A DNA stretch of 37,011 nt from Pirellulaceae bacterium (GTDB lineage Bacteria > Planctomycetota > Planctomycetia > Pirellulales > Pirellulaceae). The stretch lies in assembly GCA_016784735.1 (NCBI GenBank), contig JADHUC010000094.1:1-37011 (forward strand), read 5' to 3'. The notes under the pieces were generated by a model that saw only the letters and a program-made list of their open reading frames with translations, had not been told where the DNA came from and searched no databases. The stretch's first letter is position 1, and every line of letters starts with the position of its first letter. Made by a program: the position numbers and the translations under genes. Of the stretch, positions 24,282 through 32,625 are shown piece after piece.

Positions 24282-25592
24282 ATGGATACCAGCCGGCAAC
24301 GAAAACCTGTTCTCCTGATTTCCATCGGCGTCACGGCGTTCTTGGTGGGGGCTGTTGTCAGCGGGCTGACGGTGTGGCGCGTTCTGCATGAGCAAATACG
24401 GACCCTAGAAATCGCTCAGAGCCAACGGAAGCAGCATGGCAACTCCGACAGTGAGACGAACGGGCAACACCCCGCGGCGTTGGTCCGGGTGGCAACGGCT
24501 GAATGGAAACCCGTTCAGCCGTTGAAGCCGATCATCGGTCGCCTTGTGGAGGTACGCAAAGTTACCGTGGCCAGCGAAGTGGAAGGCCAAGTTGTCGAAA
24601 TGCCGGTGGAAGAGGGGACTCCCGTCGTTGGCGGAGAGACCATTCTGGCCAGGGTTGACGACGTGTGGAACCGCTTGGCTATCGATCGCGGCAAATCGCG
24701 CGTCGCCTCGATTCGTGCGAAAACCGGATACGAGTCTGCCGAGTTGAAACGCCTTGAGCAACTGGCTGACAGGAATGCCATAACGGGGAGCGAGCTGGAT
24801 GCCAAGAGGGCCCTGCTGGAGCAATTTGTGGCGGACTTGGCCGAAGCTCAGGCAACAGTGCAGGAAGAGGAGGAACGAAAGACTCGATCGGTGATACACG
24901 CTCCGTTTGACGGTACTATCATCGCCAAACATGCCGAGCTTGGAGAACGCCTGTCCCCAGGCACGCCAGTCGTTGACATCATTTCCCGCGGAACGATCGA
25001 CGCTCAAATCATGGTCCCCGAGTCTCTGATTGACCTCGTTGGCATCGACCAGGTAGCGCAGGTGCAGATCGATCCTCTGGGCGAGATACTATCGGGCAAG
25101 GTCGTGTCGATCACACCCTACGGTGTATCTGCATCGCGGTCGTTTCCGGTGCGAGTTCGCCTGGACGATCAAGAAGGTCGACTCAAAGTCGGGATGAGCG
25201 TGACCGTGATGGTGGCGACCGCGCCGAAAGAGCCTGCGTTAGTCGTTTCCAAGGATGCTGTCCTCGTGCGTCCCGACGGTTCGACCGTTTGGATCGTGGT
25301 GCGGAATGAGGCGTCTCGACCCGACGAGGTCCAACCTATACCGGTCGTCGTTCACGCGCGACTGAGGAGCGAATATGCCATCGAACCGGAGACCTTGAAG
25401 GGTCGGGAACTCCTGGTGCCGGAGGCTCAAGTGGTGATTGAGGGCGCCGAGCATCTTCAGCCTGGGCAGCACGTCCGCATTGTCACGTTGGACGAAAATC
25501 GCTCGGACGGCGCATCGAGAAGTGACGGCCCAGTACGCTCGAAATCGACCGAACGGCACACCGACCGTGGCACGAGCGAGCGGGAGCGCTAA
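24282..25592 (+). CDS. RND efflux periplasmic adaptor (HlyD/MFP family)
   Basis: A 436-aa membrane-fusion protein. One N-terminal membrane segment (PVLLISIGVTAFLVGAVVSG) is followed by a coil. Lipoyl half-motif 1 is VASEVEGQVVEMPVEEGTPV, and half-motif 2 is IHAPFDGTIIAKHAELGERL. The alpha-hairpin lies between them (residues about 130-200, KRLEQLADRNAITGSELDAK). The beta-barrel follows (IDAQIMVPESLIDLV, VRVRLDDQEGRLKVGMSVTV) and then the membrane-proximal domain. It links the inner-membrane pump to an outer-membrane channel. The C-terminus is a polar tail of about 35 residues. The pump gene starts 2 bp after its stop. No TolC-type gene is near. Confidence 0.93.
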   Translation: MDTSRQRKPVLLISIGVTAFLVGAVVSGLTVWRVLHEQIRTLEIAQSQRKQHGNSDSETNGQHPAALVRVATAEWKPVQPLKPIIGRLVEVRKVTVASEVEGQVVEMPVEEGTPVVGGETILARVDDVWNRLAIDRGKSRVASIRAKTGYESAELKRLEQLADRNAITGSELDAKRALLEQFVADLAEAQATVQEEEERKTRSVIHAPFDGTIIAKHAELGERLSPGTPVVDIISRGTIDAQIMVPESLIDLVGIDQVAQVQIDPLGEILSGKVVSITPYGVSASRSFPVRVRLDDQEGRLKVGMSVTVMVATAPKEPALVVSKDAVLVRPDGSTVWIVVRNEASRPDEVQPIPVVVHARLRSEYAIEPETLKGRELLVPEAQVVIEGAEHLQPGQHVRIVTLDENRSDGASRSDGPVRSKSTERHTDRGTSERER

Positions 25593-25594
25593 TC

Positions 25595-28500
25595 GTGGAT
25601 GTCGTACGCTTTGCGATCCGCAACCCGGTCAAGGTGACTGTTGGCGTCATTCTGGTATTGCTGTGTGGGGCCATATCGCTGATCACGGTTCCCGTTCAGC
25701 TTACACCCGACGTCGACCGACCCACGGTGACGGTGCGGACTGACTGGCCGGGTCGAAGTCCACAGGAAATCGAACAATCGATTCTGCTGGAGCAGGAAGA
25801 CAAGCTCAAATCGATTCAAGGGCTGTGGAAAATGACCTCGAGGGCCCAGTTGGGGCGTGCAGACATCACGCTTCAATTCAACATTGGAGCCGATATCTCC
25901 CGCGCGCTCCTGGAGGTTTCCAGCAGGTTGGACGAAGTGCCCGAATACCCCGACGATGTCGACCGTTCGAGCGTTCGGGCGGCGGACACGGTCGGGGACG
26001 ACTCCCTCGCCTATTTGCGGTTGCTGGCGGAGGATCCCGACTTCGAAGTGGCCGGGTTCCACGACTATGCCGAACGTTTTGTGAAGCCGGCGTTCGAGCG
26101 TATTCCCGGTGTTGCAGAAATCAACGTCATGGGTGGCCGAGAGCGGCAAGTCCACATTCAGTTCGATCCGGTCGCTCTGGCGCAGCGCGGCATTAGCGTT
26201 GGCCAGTTGCGCAGCGCACTGGAACTCGACAACGTCAATGAGTCGGCGGGGGACTTGGCCAATGGGCGGCAGGATGTCCGCTTTCGCGTGCTGGGGCAGT
26301 TCGAATCACTCGATCCGCTTCGCCGCACCGTGGTAAAGCAGGACGGCAGCGGCGTCCCCATCCGGCTTGAGGACGTCGCCGAGGTGAAGCTCGTGTTGGA
26401 GAAGCAAGTCGCCTATGCTCGCTGGAACGGCCGAACCTCGATGAACCTTTTCGTCAAACGAGAGACCGGCGCCAACGTCCTCGAGATCATGGAACACGTG
26501 CGTCAGCGCGTTGAAGAGCTCAATGCACCCGGTGGACTACTTCGCTCGTATAAGAATGACCGGCACGGTCTGCGTCTCCACGTGACCTTCGATGACAGCG
26601 TTTACATCTATCGGGCTTTGGAACTGGTCCGCAAAAACCTGATGCTCGGAGGCTGTCTGGCCGTCCTCGTGCTCCTGTTCTTCTTGCGGAGCCTCCGGCC
26701 GACATTGATCATCGCCATGGCGATTCCCATTTCGGTGATCGGCACATTCGTCGTCATGGTGCTCACCGGCCGAAACCTGAACGTCGTTTCGCTGGCGGGA
26801 CTGTGTTTCGCCGTTGGAATGGTCGTCGACAATGCAATTGTGGTCTTGGAGAATATCGATCGCCACCTGGCGACGGGTCAGAGCCCGCCGCATGCTGCCT
26901 ACCGAGCGACAAGGGAAGTCTGGGGCGCCGTGCTGGCGTCTACATTGACAACAATCGCCGTATTCGGCCCCGTGCTGACAGTCAAGGAAGAGGTGGGCCA
27001 GTTGTTCTACGACATCGCTTTGGCCATTTGCGCGGCAGTTGGTCTCTCGCTGATTGTGTCGATCACCGTGATCCCGACGGCCGGTGCCACGCTGTTGCGA
27101 CAACGGCGAACGGAAGACGGGGCAGTGTCGAGGGCGACGCGTTCACTGTTTGGACTTGCTCCGCTGGCACGTTGGCTGTGCGAGCTGCTTTCTCGTTGGG
27201 TCTACTTGGTGACGTTTCGCAGCCTCGCCGGCATTTGGATCCGCATCGTGATCGTCTCCATGATTCTGTTTGTTGCCCTAGCGGTCAGTTGGAAGATGAT
27301 CCTTCCGGCAAACTACCTGCCCAACGGGAACAAGAACCTCGTACTCGGTCTGATGTACACGCCGCCCGGATATTCGCTCGAACAGAAAGAGCTAGTCGGC
27401 CGACGGCTGGAAGCGAGCATCCGTCCCTACTGGGAGGCGAAGAACTCGCAGGAGGCCAAGGCGATCGGTCCGTTGATCGACGTGCAAACCGGCGAGACGA
27501 TCGACGAAGTGCCCGCCATCGACGAGTTCTTCTTTGCCATCGTGGAAGGACGCGGGTACATGATCGCCAACAGCAAGGATCCGAATAACGTCCGACCGAT
27601 TCAGACAATTCTTGCCCGCGCCATGAGCCAGATTCCGAGCAGTTACGGTTTCGCCTCACAGAGGTCGATCTTCGGTCGTTACGCCAGTGGTTCGAACTCG
27701 ATCGAAGTGGAGGTCGTCGGCAACGACCTGGCCCGGCTCAAAGAGAGTGCGTCCAGCTTGCATGGTAAGCTCATGGAAGAGTTTTCCCGATTCTCGGTAA
27801 GCAGCGATCCGGTGAACTACAATGAATCGGCACCCGAACGCCAGATCGTGGTCGATCAGGTCCGTGCCAAAGAACTTGGTCTGAATGTCAATTCGCTCGC
27901 CTTAGCCGCTCGAGCGCTTGTTGACGGTGCAATGGCCGGGGAATTCACGTTCGACGGCGACAAGATCGATCTGGTGATCATCCGGGACCCTGCGATTGAC
28001 CTAACGCCGGACGAGCTGCCTGATGTCCCACTTGCAGTCCGCGACTACGAGGGGAATGAGTTTGTTCTACCACTGGGAGAAATTGTCCACGTCGTGCCGG
28101 CCGAGGCATCACAGTCGATCCGCCGCGTTGAACAGCAGCGAGCCATCACTCTCACCGCCAACCCGCCTCCGGACATGGCCCTGGAAGAAGCTCAGGCACG
28201 CATCGAGCAGCTTGTCGGCGATCTGCGGGTCCAGGGCGGTATGGCTTCCGACGTGGGCGTTCATCTGTCGGGCAGCGCGGACAAACTCTCGCAAGCTCGA
28301 ACGGCCTTGCTGGGACACTGGAGCGGGTGGAACCTCGAATCGTTCCGGAGCATTGGTTTGAGCCGCATGTTCCTTGCGCTGCTGATCGCTTACCTTCTGA
28401 TGGCTGCACTATTCGAGAGCTTCCTGTATCCGTTCGTTATTCTTTTTAGCGTGCCCCTAGCCGTTGTCGGCGGGTTTGTTGGGCTCTATTTGCTCCACGG

Positions 28501-28906
28501 GATCGATCCGACTCAGCAAATGGACACGCTGACCATGCTGGGGTTTGTCATCCTGATCGGCGTCGTCGTGAACAACGCCATTCTCCTAGTTCATCAGGCG
28601 CTGAACTTCATGCGCAGTGACAGTGAAGACGATGATACAGGCTGCGAGCCACTGGCGCCGCGTGAGGCAATCCGCGAATCGGTGAGGACGCGAATTCGTC
28701 CGATCTTCATGACCACAGCTACCAGCGTGTTTGGAATGCTGCCGCTGGTCCTGGCGCCGGGAGCCGGAAGTGAACTGTACCGAGGCCTGGGCGCCGTCGT
28801 CATTGGCGGACTGATCTGCGCCACTCTATTCACTCTGGTTGTCGTCCCGCTAATGCTTAGCCTCGTAATAGACATCAAGACGTTCGCACGAAGGTTCCGT
28901 CGATAA
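25595..28906 (+). CDS. RND superfamily efflux pump, inner-membrane subunit
   Basis: A 1103-aa proton-driven pump with the usual AcrB-like layout: TM1 near the start (VTVGVILVLLCGAISLITV), a large porter loop (about 35-345), TM2-6 (about 345-500), TM7 (about 550), a second porter loop (about 575-915), and TM8-12 to the end. The GTG start is 2 bp after the adaptor stop. The TM4 motif reads GMVVDNAIVVLENI, with Asp412 kept but the second acidic position Asn413. In TM10 the lysine position of AcrB is Asn993 (VVVNNAILLV). Family members export drugs, lipids or metals. This one lacks the CzcA metal motif, so a hydrophobic or anionic substrate is more likely (inference). The next gene starts 12 bp downstream. 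Confidence 0.95.
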   Translation: MDVVRFAIRNPVKVTVGVILVLLCGAISLITVPVQLTPDVDRPTVTVRTDWPGRSPQEIEQSILLEQEDKLKSIQGLWKMTSRAQLGRADITLQFNIGADISRALLEVSSRLDEVPEYPDDVDRSSVRAADTVGDDSLAYLRLLAEDPDFEVAGFHDYAERFVKPAFERIPGVAEINVMGGRERQVHIQFDPVALAQRGISVGQLRSALELDNVNESAGDLANGRQDVRFRVLGQFESLDPLRRTVVKQDGSGVPIRLEDVAEVKLVLEKQVAYARWNGRTSMNLFVKRETGANVLEIMEHVRQRVEELNAPGGLLRSYKNDRHGLRLHVTFDDSVYIYRALELVRKNLMLGGCLAVLVLLFFLRSLRPTLIIAMAIPISVIGTFVVMVLTGRNLNVVSLAGLCFAVGMVVDNAIVVLENIDRHLATGQSPPHAAYRATREVWGAVLASTLTTIAVFGPVLTVKEEVGQLFYDIALAICAAVGLSLIVSITVIPTAGATLLRQRRTEDGAVSRATRSLFGLAPLARWLCELLSRWVYLVTFRSLAGIWIRIVIVSMILFVALAVSWKMILPANYLPNGNKNLVLGLMYTPPGYSLEQKELVGRRLEASIRPYWEAKNSQEAKAIGPLIDVQTGETIDEVPAIDEFFFAIVEGRGYMIANSKDPNNVRPIQTILARAMSQIPSSYGFASQRSIFGRYASGSNSIEVEVVGNDLARLKESASSLHGKLMEEFSRFSVSSDPVNYNESAPERQIVVDQVRAKELGLNVNSLALAARALVDGAMAGEFTFDGDKIDLVIIRDPAIDLTPDELPDVPLAVRDYEGNEFVLPLGEIVHVVPAEASQSIRRVEQQRAITLTANPPPDMALEEAQARIEQLVGDLRVQGGMASDVGVHLSGSADKLSQARTALLGHWSGWNLESFRSIGLSRMFLALLIAYLLMAALFESFLYPFVILFSVPLAVVGGFVGLYLLHGIDPTQQMDTLTMLGFVILIGVVVNNAILLVHQALNFMRSDSEDDDTGCEPLAPREAIRESVRTRIRPIFMTTATSVFGMLPLVLAPGAGSELYRGLGAVVIGGLICATLFTLVVVPLMLSLVIDIKTFARRFRR

Positions 28907-28918
28907 AGGAAAACGATC

Positions 28919-29812
28919 ATGCCCATCTCGCGCCGTCAGTTTTGCTCATTCGTCGGCGCCGCCGGTCTCTCCACAATGGGTTCTCGCCTGCTTACGCACG
29001 CGGCCGCTGCTTCGGCGGCAAAGGAAAAGGCATCATTGCTGCGAGTCATCGCCTACAACGTTTACGCCTGTACTGGATGGCCCAAGAACCGGCGGTTGGC
29101 CCAGAAAGCGGTGAGCGAGGGGCAGATGGCAGATCGATTCGCACTGGAATTGGCCCTCTATGATCCCGACATCATCAACTTTTCCGAGTCTCCCGATGAA
29201 ACCGTGGTCAAGCAGATTTCCGAGCAACTCGGCATGAACTACGTCCGCTTCCCAAGCGGTGGCAATTGGCCTGGCACGCTGTTGTCCCGCCTCAAGATTG
29301 TTGATTCTCAAAACGTCCCGCTTGTCGGCGGCGATCGACCTGTCGACCTGTTTACTCGTCATTGGGGCCGAGCCACGATCCAATTGTCAAATGGCGATCC
29401 GCTGATTGTCCATTCTGCTCACTTGCGCCCCGGTGCCGATCCGGGCATTTGTGTGCGGGAAATCCAGGCGATGCTCCACGCAATGCGGGACGAACTGAGT
29501 TCCGGCCGTTCAACAATCCTGATGGGCGATCTGAACCATGGTCCGACGCAGCCCGAATACGCGATGTGGAACGACGCTGGCTGGGTGGACACGTTCGCTG
29601 AGGTCGGCAAGGGAGAAGGGCCAACGATCAAGGCGGACAATCCGCAGTGGCGAGTTGATTATGTGATGGCGGCAGGACCGATTGCCGAGCAGGTCGTTGA
29701 GTCAAGACCGTTGTTCGAGGGCGCCTTCCGCACAAACCCAGCCGATGCCAATTCGTTCGCCCTCAGCGACCACCTGCCCCAGTTCACGGTGTTCGAGTTG
29801 GACGCACGGTAG
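28919..29812 (+). CDS. Tat-exported endonuclease/exonuclease/phosphatase family enzyme
   Basis: A 297-aa protein with a twin-arginine signal (ISRRQFCSFVGAAG) and AGGAAA at good spacing before the ATG. All family catalytic marks are present: AYNV with Asn47, FSES for the metal-binding Glu, HSAHLRP, MGDLNHGP with Asp204 and Asn206, WRVDYV, and SDHLPQ with Asp284-His285. The fold cleaves phosphodiesters or phosphomonoesters (nucleic acids, sphingomyelin, inositol phosphates). Export argues for an extracellular substrate such as DNA or a phospholipid head group. It lies 12 bp after the pump gene, so it is probably cotranscribed with the efflux operon. The GH67-like gene follows after 134 bp. Confidence 0.9.
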   Translation: MPISRRQFCSFVGAAGLSTMGSRLLTHAAAASAAKEKASLLRVIAYNVYACTGWPKNRRLAQKAVSEGQMADRFALELALYDPDIINFSESPDETVVKQISEQLGMNYVRFPSGGNWPGTLLSRLKIVDSQNVPLVGGDRPVDLFTRHWGRATIQLSNGDPLIVHSAHLRPGADPGICVREIQAMLHAMRDELSSGRSTILMGDLNHGPTQPEYAMWNDAGWVDTFAEVGKGEGPTIKADNPQWRVDYVMAAGPIAEQVVESRPLFEGAFRTNPADANSFALSDHLPQFTVFELDAR

Positions 29813-29856
29813 CGAGCATCGCTGTTTCCTCGCCACATTTCGTCTGGGGCCCATTT

Positions 29857-29870
29857 GACGAAGCTTCGTC
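29857..29870. promoter_or_regulatory. Perfect 14-bp palindrome upstream of the second GH67-like gene
   Basis: GACGAAGCTTCGTC is a perfect dyad with no spacer, 76 bp before the ATG at 29947. The size and position fit a dimeric regulator site, but no regulator is encoded in the window and chance cannot be excluded. Confidence 0.3.
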
Positions 29871-29946
29871 CAACCCGCAAACTGTTGTTCCATGCGAAAG
29901 ACGGACCATCGTTCCTTGACGCTCGATTGCCAAAGAGGAGATCACT

Positions 29947-32574
29947 ATGCGATTCGTATTCTGCACATTTCTTGCCGTCGGGTTCTTGACTTCCGTTGCT
30001 GTGGCGCGGGAGCGAGTGCAGATCGTTTCGCCCCAAACGCTGGATGGGCCGGCGGCGTATGGAATCGCCAAACTGGCCAAGGCGATTTCAGACCGAGACG
30101 TCGCTGTAACGTCCGTCAAGACAATTGAGCAGACCGAAAGCCCCCACGTGATTATCGCTGGGCTCGCCTCGCAGCGGCGCGTCGCCGACTTGATCAAGGC
30201 CGGCGGTCTGGCGTTGCCCAAACAGCCGGAATCCCTGGCCGTCTGCCGCATCCAGGACGCTGGTCGATGCACCGTTGTGGTGTGCGGCGGCGATGCCGTC
30301 GGGCTGATGTACGCGGCGCTGGACACGGCCCAGCGGATCGGCTGGGCCACGGCCGGGGAGGACCTGTTCACCCATGTCCGCAATACGTCCGAGTCGCCCT
30401 GCCTGACGGATCGCGGTGTTTCGACCTATACCATGCAACGGCGGTTGTTCGAGCAGCGGTTGTACGACGAATCGTACTGGCAGCAGTACTTCGACATGCT
30501 CGCCGCAAGCCGTATCAACAGCTACGTCATCATCTTCGGTTACGAAAACGGCGGCTTCATGGCGCCGATCTATCCGTACTTCTTTGATGTGGACGATTTT
30601 CCCGATGTCGAGTTGTACGGCATAACGGACGAGCAACAAGCCAAGAATACCGCGGCGCTACGGCGCGTGATCGCGCTGGCCCACGAGCGAGGAATTCGTT
30701 TCACCGTAGGCATCTGGGACCATATCTACCGCGGCGGCGTGCAGGGCGGTGGTATCGCGGGCGCGTCCGAGTCGGCCGGTAAGAAAACGCCGCATCTGGT
30801 CTACGGCGTTACGAAGGAGAACTTGGCGCCGTACACGAAAGCCGCGCTCGCCAAATTCCTGGCCGTGTTCCCGGACATCGACGGGATCCAATTCCGCATG
30901 CACTGGGAGTCGGGCCTGACGCGAAAAGAGACGCCCGGCTTCTGGCACGAGGTGTTCTCGACGCTCAGGAAGCTGCAGCCCGATATTCGATTCGACTTGC
31001 GCGCCAAAGGATTGCCGGACGAGGTTATCGACGACGCCGCGTCCCAAGGACTGCCTTTCCGAATCGGTACCAAGTACTGGATGGAGCAACTCGGAATGCC
31101 CTTCCATCCCACGCACGTCAATCCGCAGAACCAACGCGACCGCCGGCATGGCTATGCCGATCTGCTGCGGTATCCCAAACGCTACGACATGCACTGGCGG
31201 ATTTGGAGCGGCGGTACGGCCAGGTTTCTCTTGTGGGGGGATCCGGAATACGTCCGCCGTTTCGTCCAAAGCGCCCGGGTCTACGACGGCAGGAGCTTCG
31301 AGGTCAATGAGATGCTGGCCACCAAGATGCTCGGCGCGCCCCACGATGAGGAGCCTTTTGAACTGCTTACACCAGCCTATCGCCACTACACGTACGAGTT
31401 CCAGCGATACTGGCACTATTATCAAGTCTGGGGCCACGTCTCTTACAACCCGAACGTGTCTTCCGAGCTATGGGAACGGGAATTCGCGAGTCGCTTCGGC
31501 ACGCAAGCGGGCCCGCGGATCATGGAGGCGCTGCACGCGGCCAGCAAGGTTCTCCCGCGGATTGTCGCCGCCAGCTACAACTACCGCTATTTTCCGACCA
31601 CGCGCGGTTGGGCAGAGGTGATGCGATTGGGCGATCTGCCGGAATACGCAAAAGGCACCGGTACAGACGTCGAGCAATTTCAGAGCTATCGGGATGCGGC
31701 AAGCCAGTTGCTGGCAGGCGAATTCACGGCCAAACGAACGCCGTTTCAAACGTCCGGGTGGTTCACCGATGTCGCCGGCCGGATCCTGGCCGGTGTCGAT
31801 GCGGCCGGCGCCGCGTCCGCGGATTTGAAGGGCGAGGCGACTTGTGAATTTCAGGCGACCACGACCGACCTGAAGATCCTGGCCTACCTGGCCCGCTACC
31901 ACGCCGCGCGGATGAAAGCCGCGGTGTGGTACAACGTCTATCTGCAGACCAAGGACCGCTTTGCCCTGGAACAGGCCCTTGCCGACGAGTCGCAGGCCAT
32001 TGGACATTGGAAAAAGGTCGTCGAGTCTGCGGGCGATGTCTACCCCGAAACGCTCAAGTTCGGCGTCCACCGCGTCGGCTTCAGTTGGCATTGGAAGGAG
32101 GAGTTGGCGAAGCTGGAGGAGGGTCTGGAAAAGCTCCGCAAGCTGCCGAGCGAAAACAGCCTTGACGCGGACGCGCGCCAGCATCTGCTTCGTCGGGCCG
32201 CTGGATTAAGCGCCGCACCCACCCTGTCGATTCGCGTCGATCGCCCCACATCGGCGGCACCCGGCCAGGACCTGAAGGTTACAGCCACCGTTGAAAGCGA
32301 ATCGCCTGTGAAAGCGATCCGCCTTCGCTATCGCCACCTGACTCAGTTCGAAGACTACGAGACGATCGAAATGACACAGGATCCGGCGACGGGCAAATAC
32401 ACTGGCATAATCCCCGGCTCCTTTATTGTCCCCGAATGGGACCTGATCTACTTCGTCGAAGCGCTCCCCAAGAACGGCAACGGCCGCATGGTGCCCGACT
32501 TGGAACAGGAAATGCCCTACGTGATCGTGCCAGTGGAGCGGGATACGCGCACGGAAACAGTAGTGGGTGAATAG
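29947..32574 (+). CDS. Secreted GH67-like glycoside hydrolase, copy 2
   Basis: An 875-aa protein with a signal peptide (FVFCTFLAVGFLTSVAVA). AGAGGAG stands before the ATG. The N-terminal alpha/beta domain ends with GGDAVGLMYAALDTAQRIGW, the same place as in copy 1. The barrel region includes TDRGVSTYTMQRR, NSYVIIFGYENGG, FPDIDGIQFRMHWESGL and FLLWGDPEYVRRFVQ. It is followed by ANKMLG-like and helical parts (ELWEREFASRFG, YNYRYFPTTRGWAEV). It is 152 residues longer than copy 1 because of a C-terminal beta-sandwich (LSIRVDRPTSAAPGQDLKVTATVES to the end), which may bind substrate. A glucuronidase-like role is inferred from layout only. The M60 peptidase gene follows after 51 bp. Confidence 0.75.
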   Translation: MRFVFCTFLAVGFLTSVAVARERVQIVSPQTLDGPAAYGIAKLAKAISDRDVAVTSVKTIEQTESPHVIIAGLASQRRVADLIKAGGLALPKQPESLAVCRIQDAGRCTVVVCGGDAVGLMYAALDTAQRIGWATAGEDLFTHVRNTSESPCLTDRGVSTYTMQRRLFEQRLYDESYWQQYFDMLAASRINSYVIIFGYENGGFMAPIYPYFFDVDDFPDVELYGITDEQQAKNTAALRRVIALAHERGIRFTVGIWDHIYRGGVQGGGIAGASESAGKKTPHLVYGVTKENLAPYTKAALAKFLAVFPDIDGIQFRMHWESGLTRKETPGFWHEVFSTLRKLQPDIRFDLRAKGLPDEVIDDAASQGLPFRIGTKYWMEQLGMPFHPTHVNPQNQRDRRHGYADLLRYPKRYDMHWRIWSGGTARFLLWGDPEYVRRFVQSARVYDGRSFEVNEMLATKMLGAPHDEEPFELLTPAYRHYTYEFQRYWHYYQVWGHVSYNPNVSSELWEREFASRFGTQAGPRIMEALHAASKVLPRIVAASYNYRYFPTTRGWAEVMRLGDLPEYAKGTGTDVEQFQSYRDAASQLLAGEFTAKRTPFQTSGWFTDVAGRILAGVDAAGAASADLKGEATCEFQATTTDLKILAYLARYHAARMKAAVWYNVYLQTKDRFALEQALADESQAIGHWKKVVESAGDVYPETLKFGVHRVGFSWHWKEELAKLEEGLEKLRKLPSENSLDADARQHLLRRAAGLSAAPTLSIRVDRPTSAAPGQDLKVTATVESESPVKAIRLRYRHLTQFEDYETIEMTQDPATGKYTGIIPGSFIVPEWDLIYFVEALPKNGNGRMVPDLEQEMPYVIVPVERDTRTETVVGE

Positions 32575-32625
32575 GGATGATTTACACGCCGCCACAACAA
32601 TGAGGTTCAACAAGGTTCTTCCAAC

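Noticed and set aside
23851..24318. A 155-codon frame in the divergent gap
   Set aside because: No family motif or ribosome site; it would overlap the adaptor start by 37 bp. Left as possible but unsupported.
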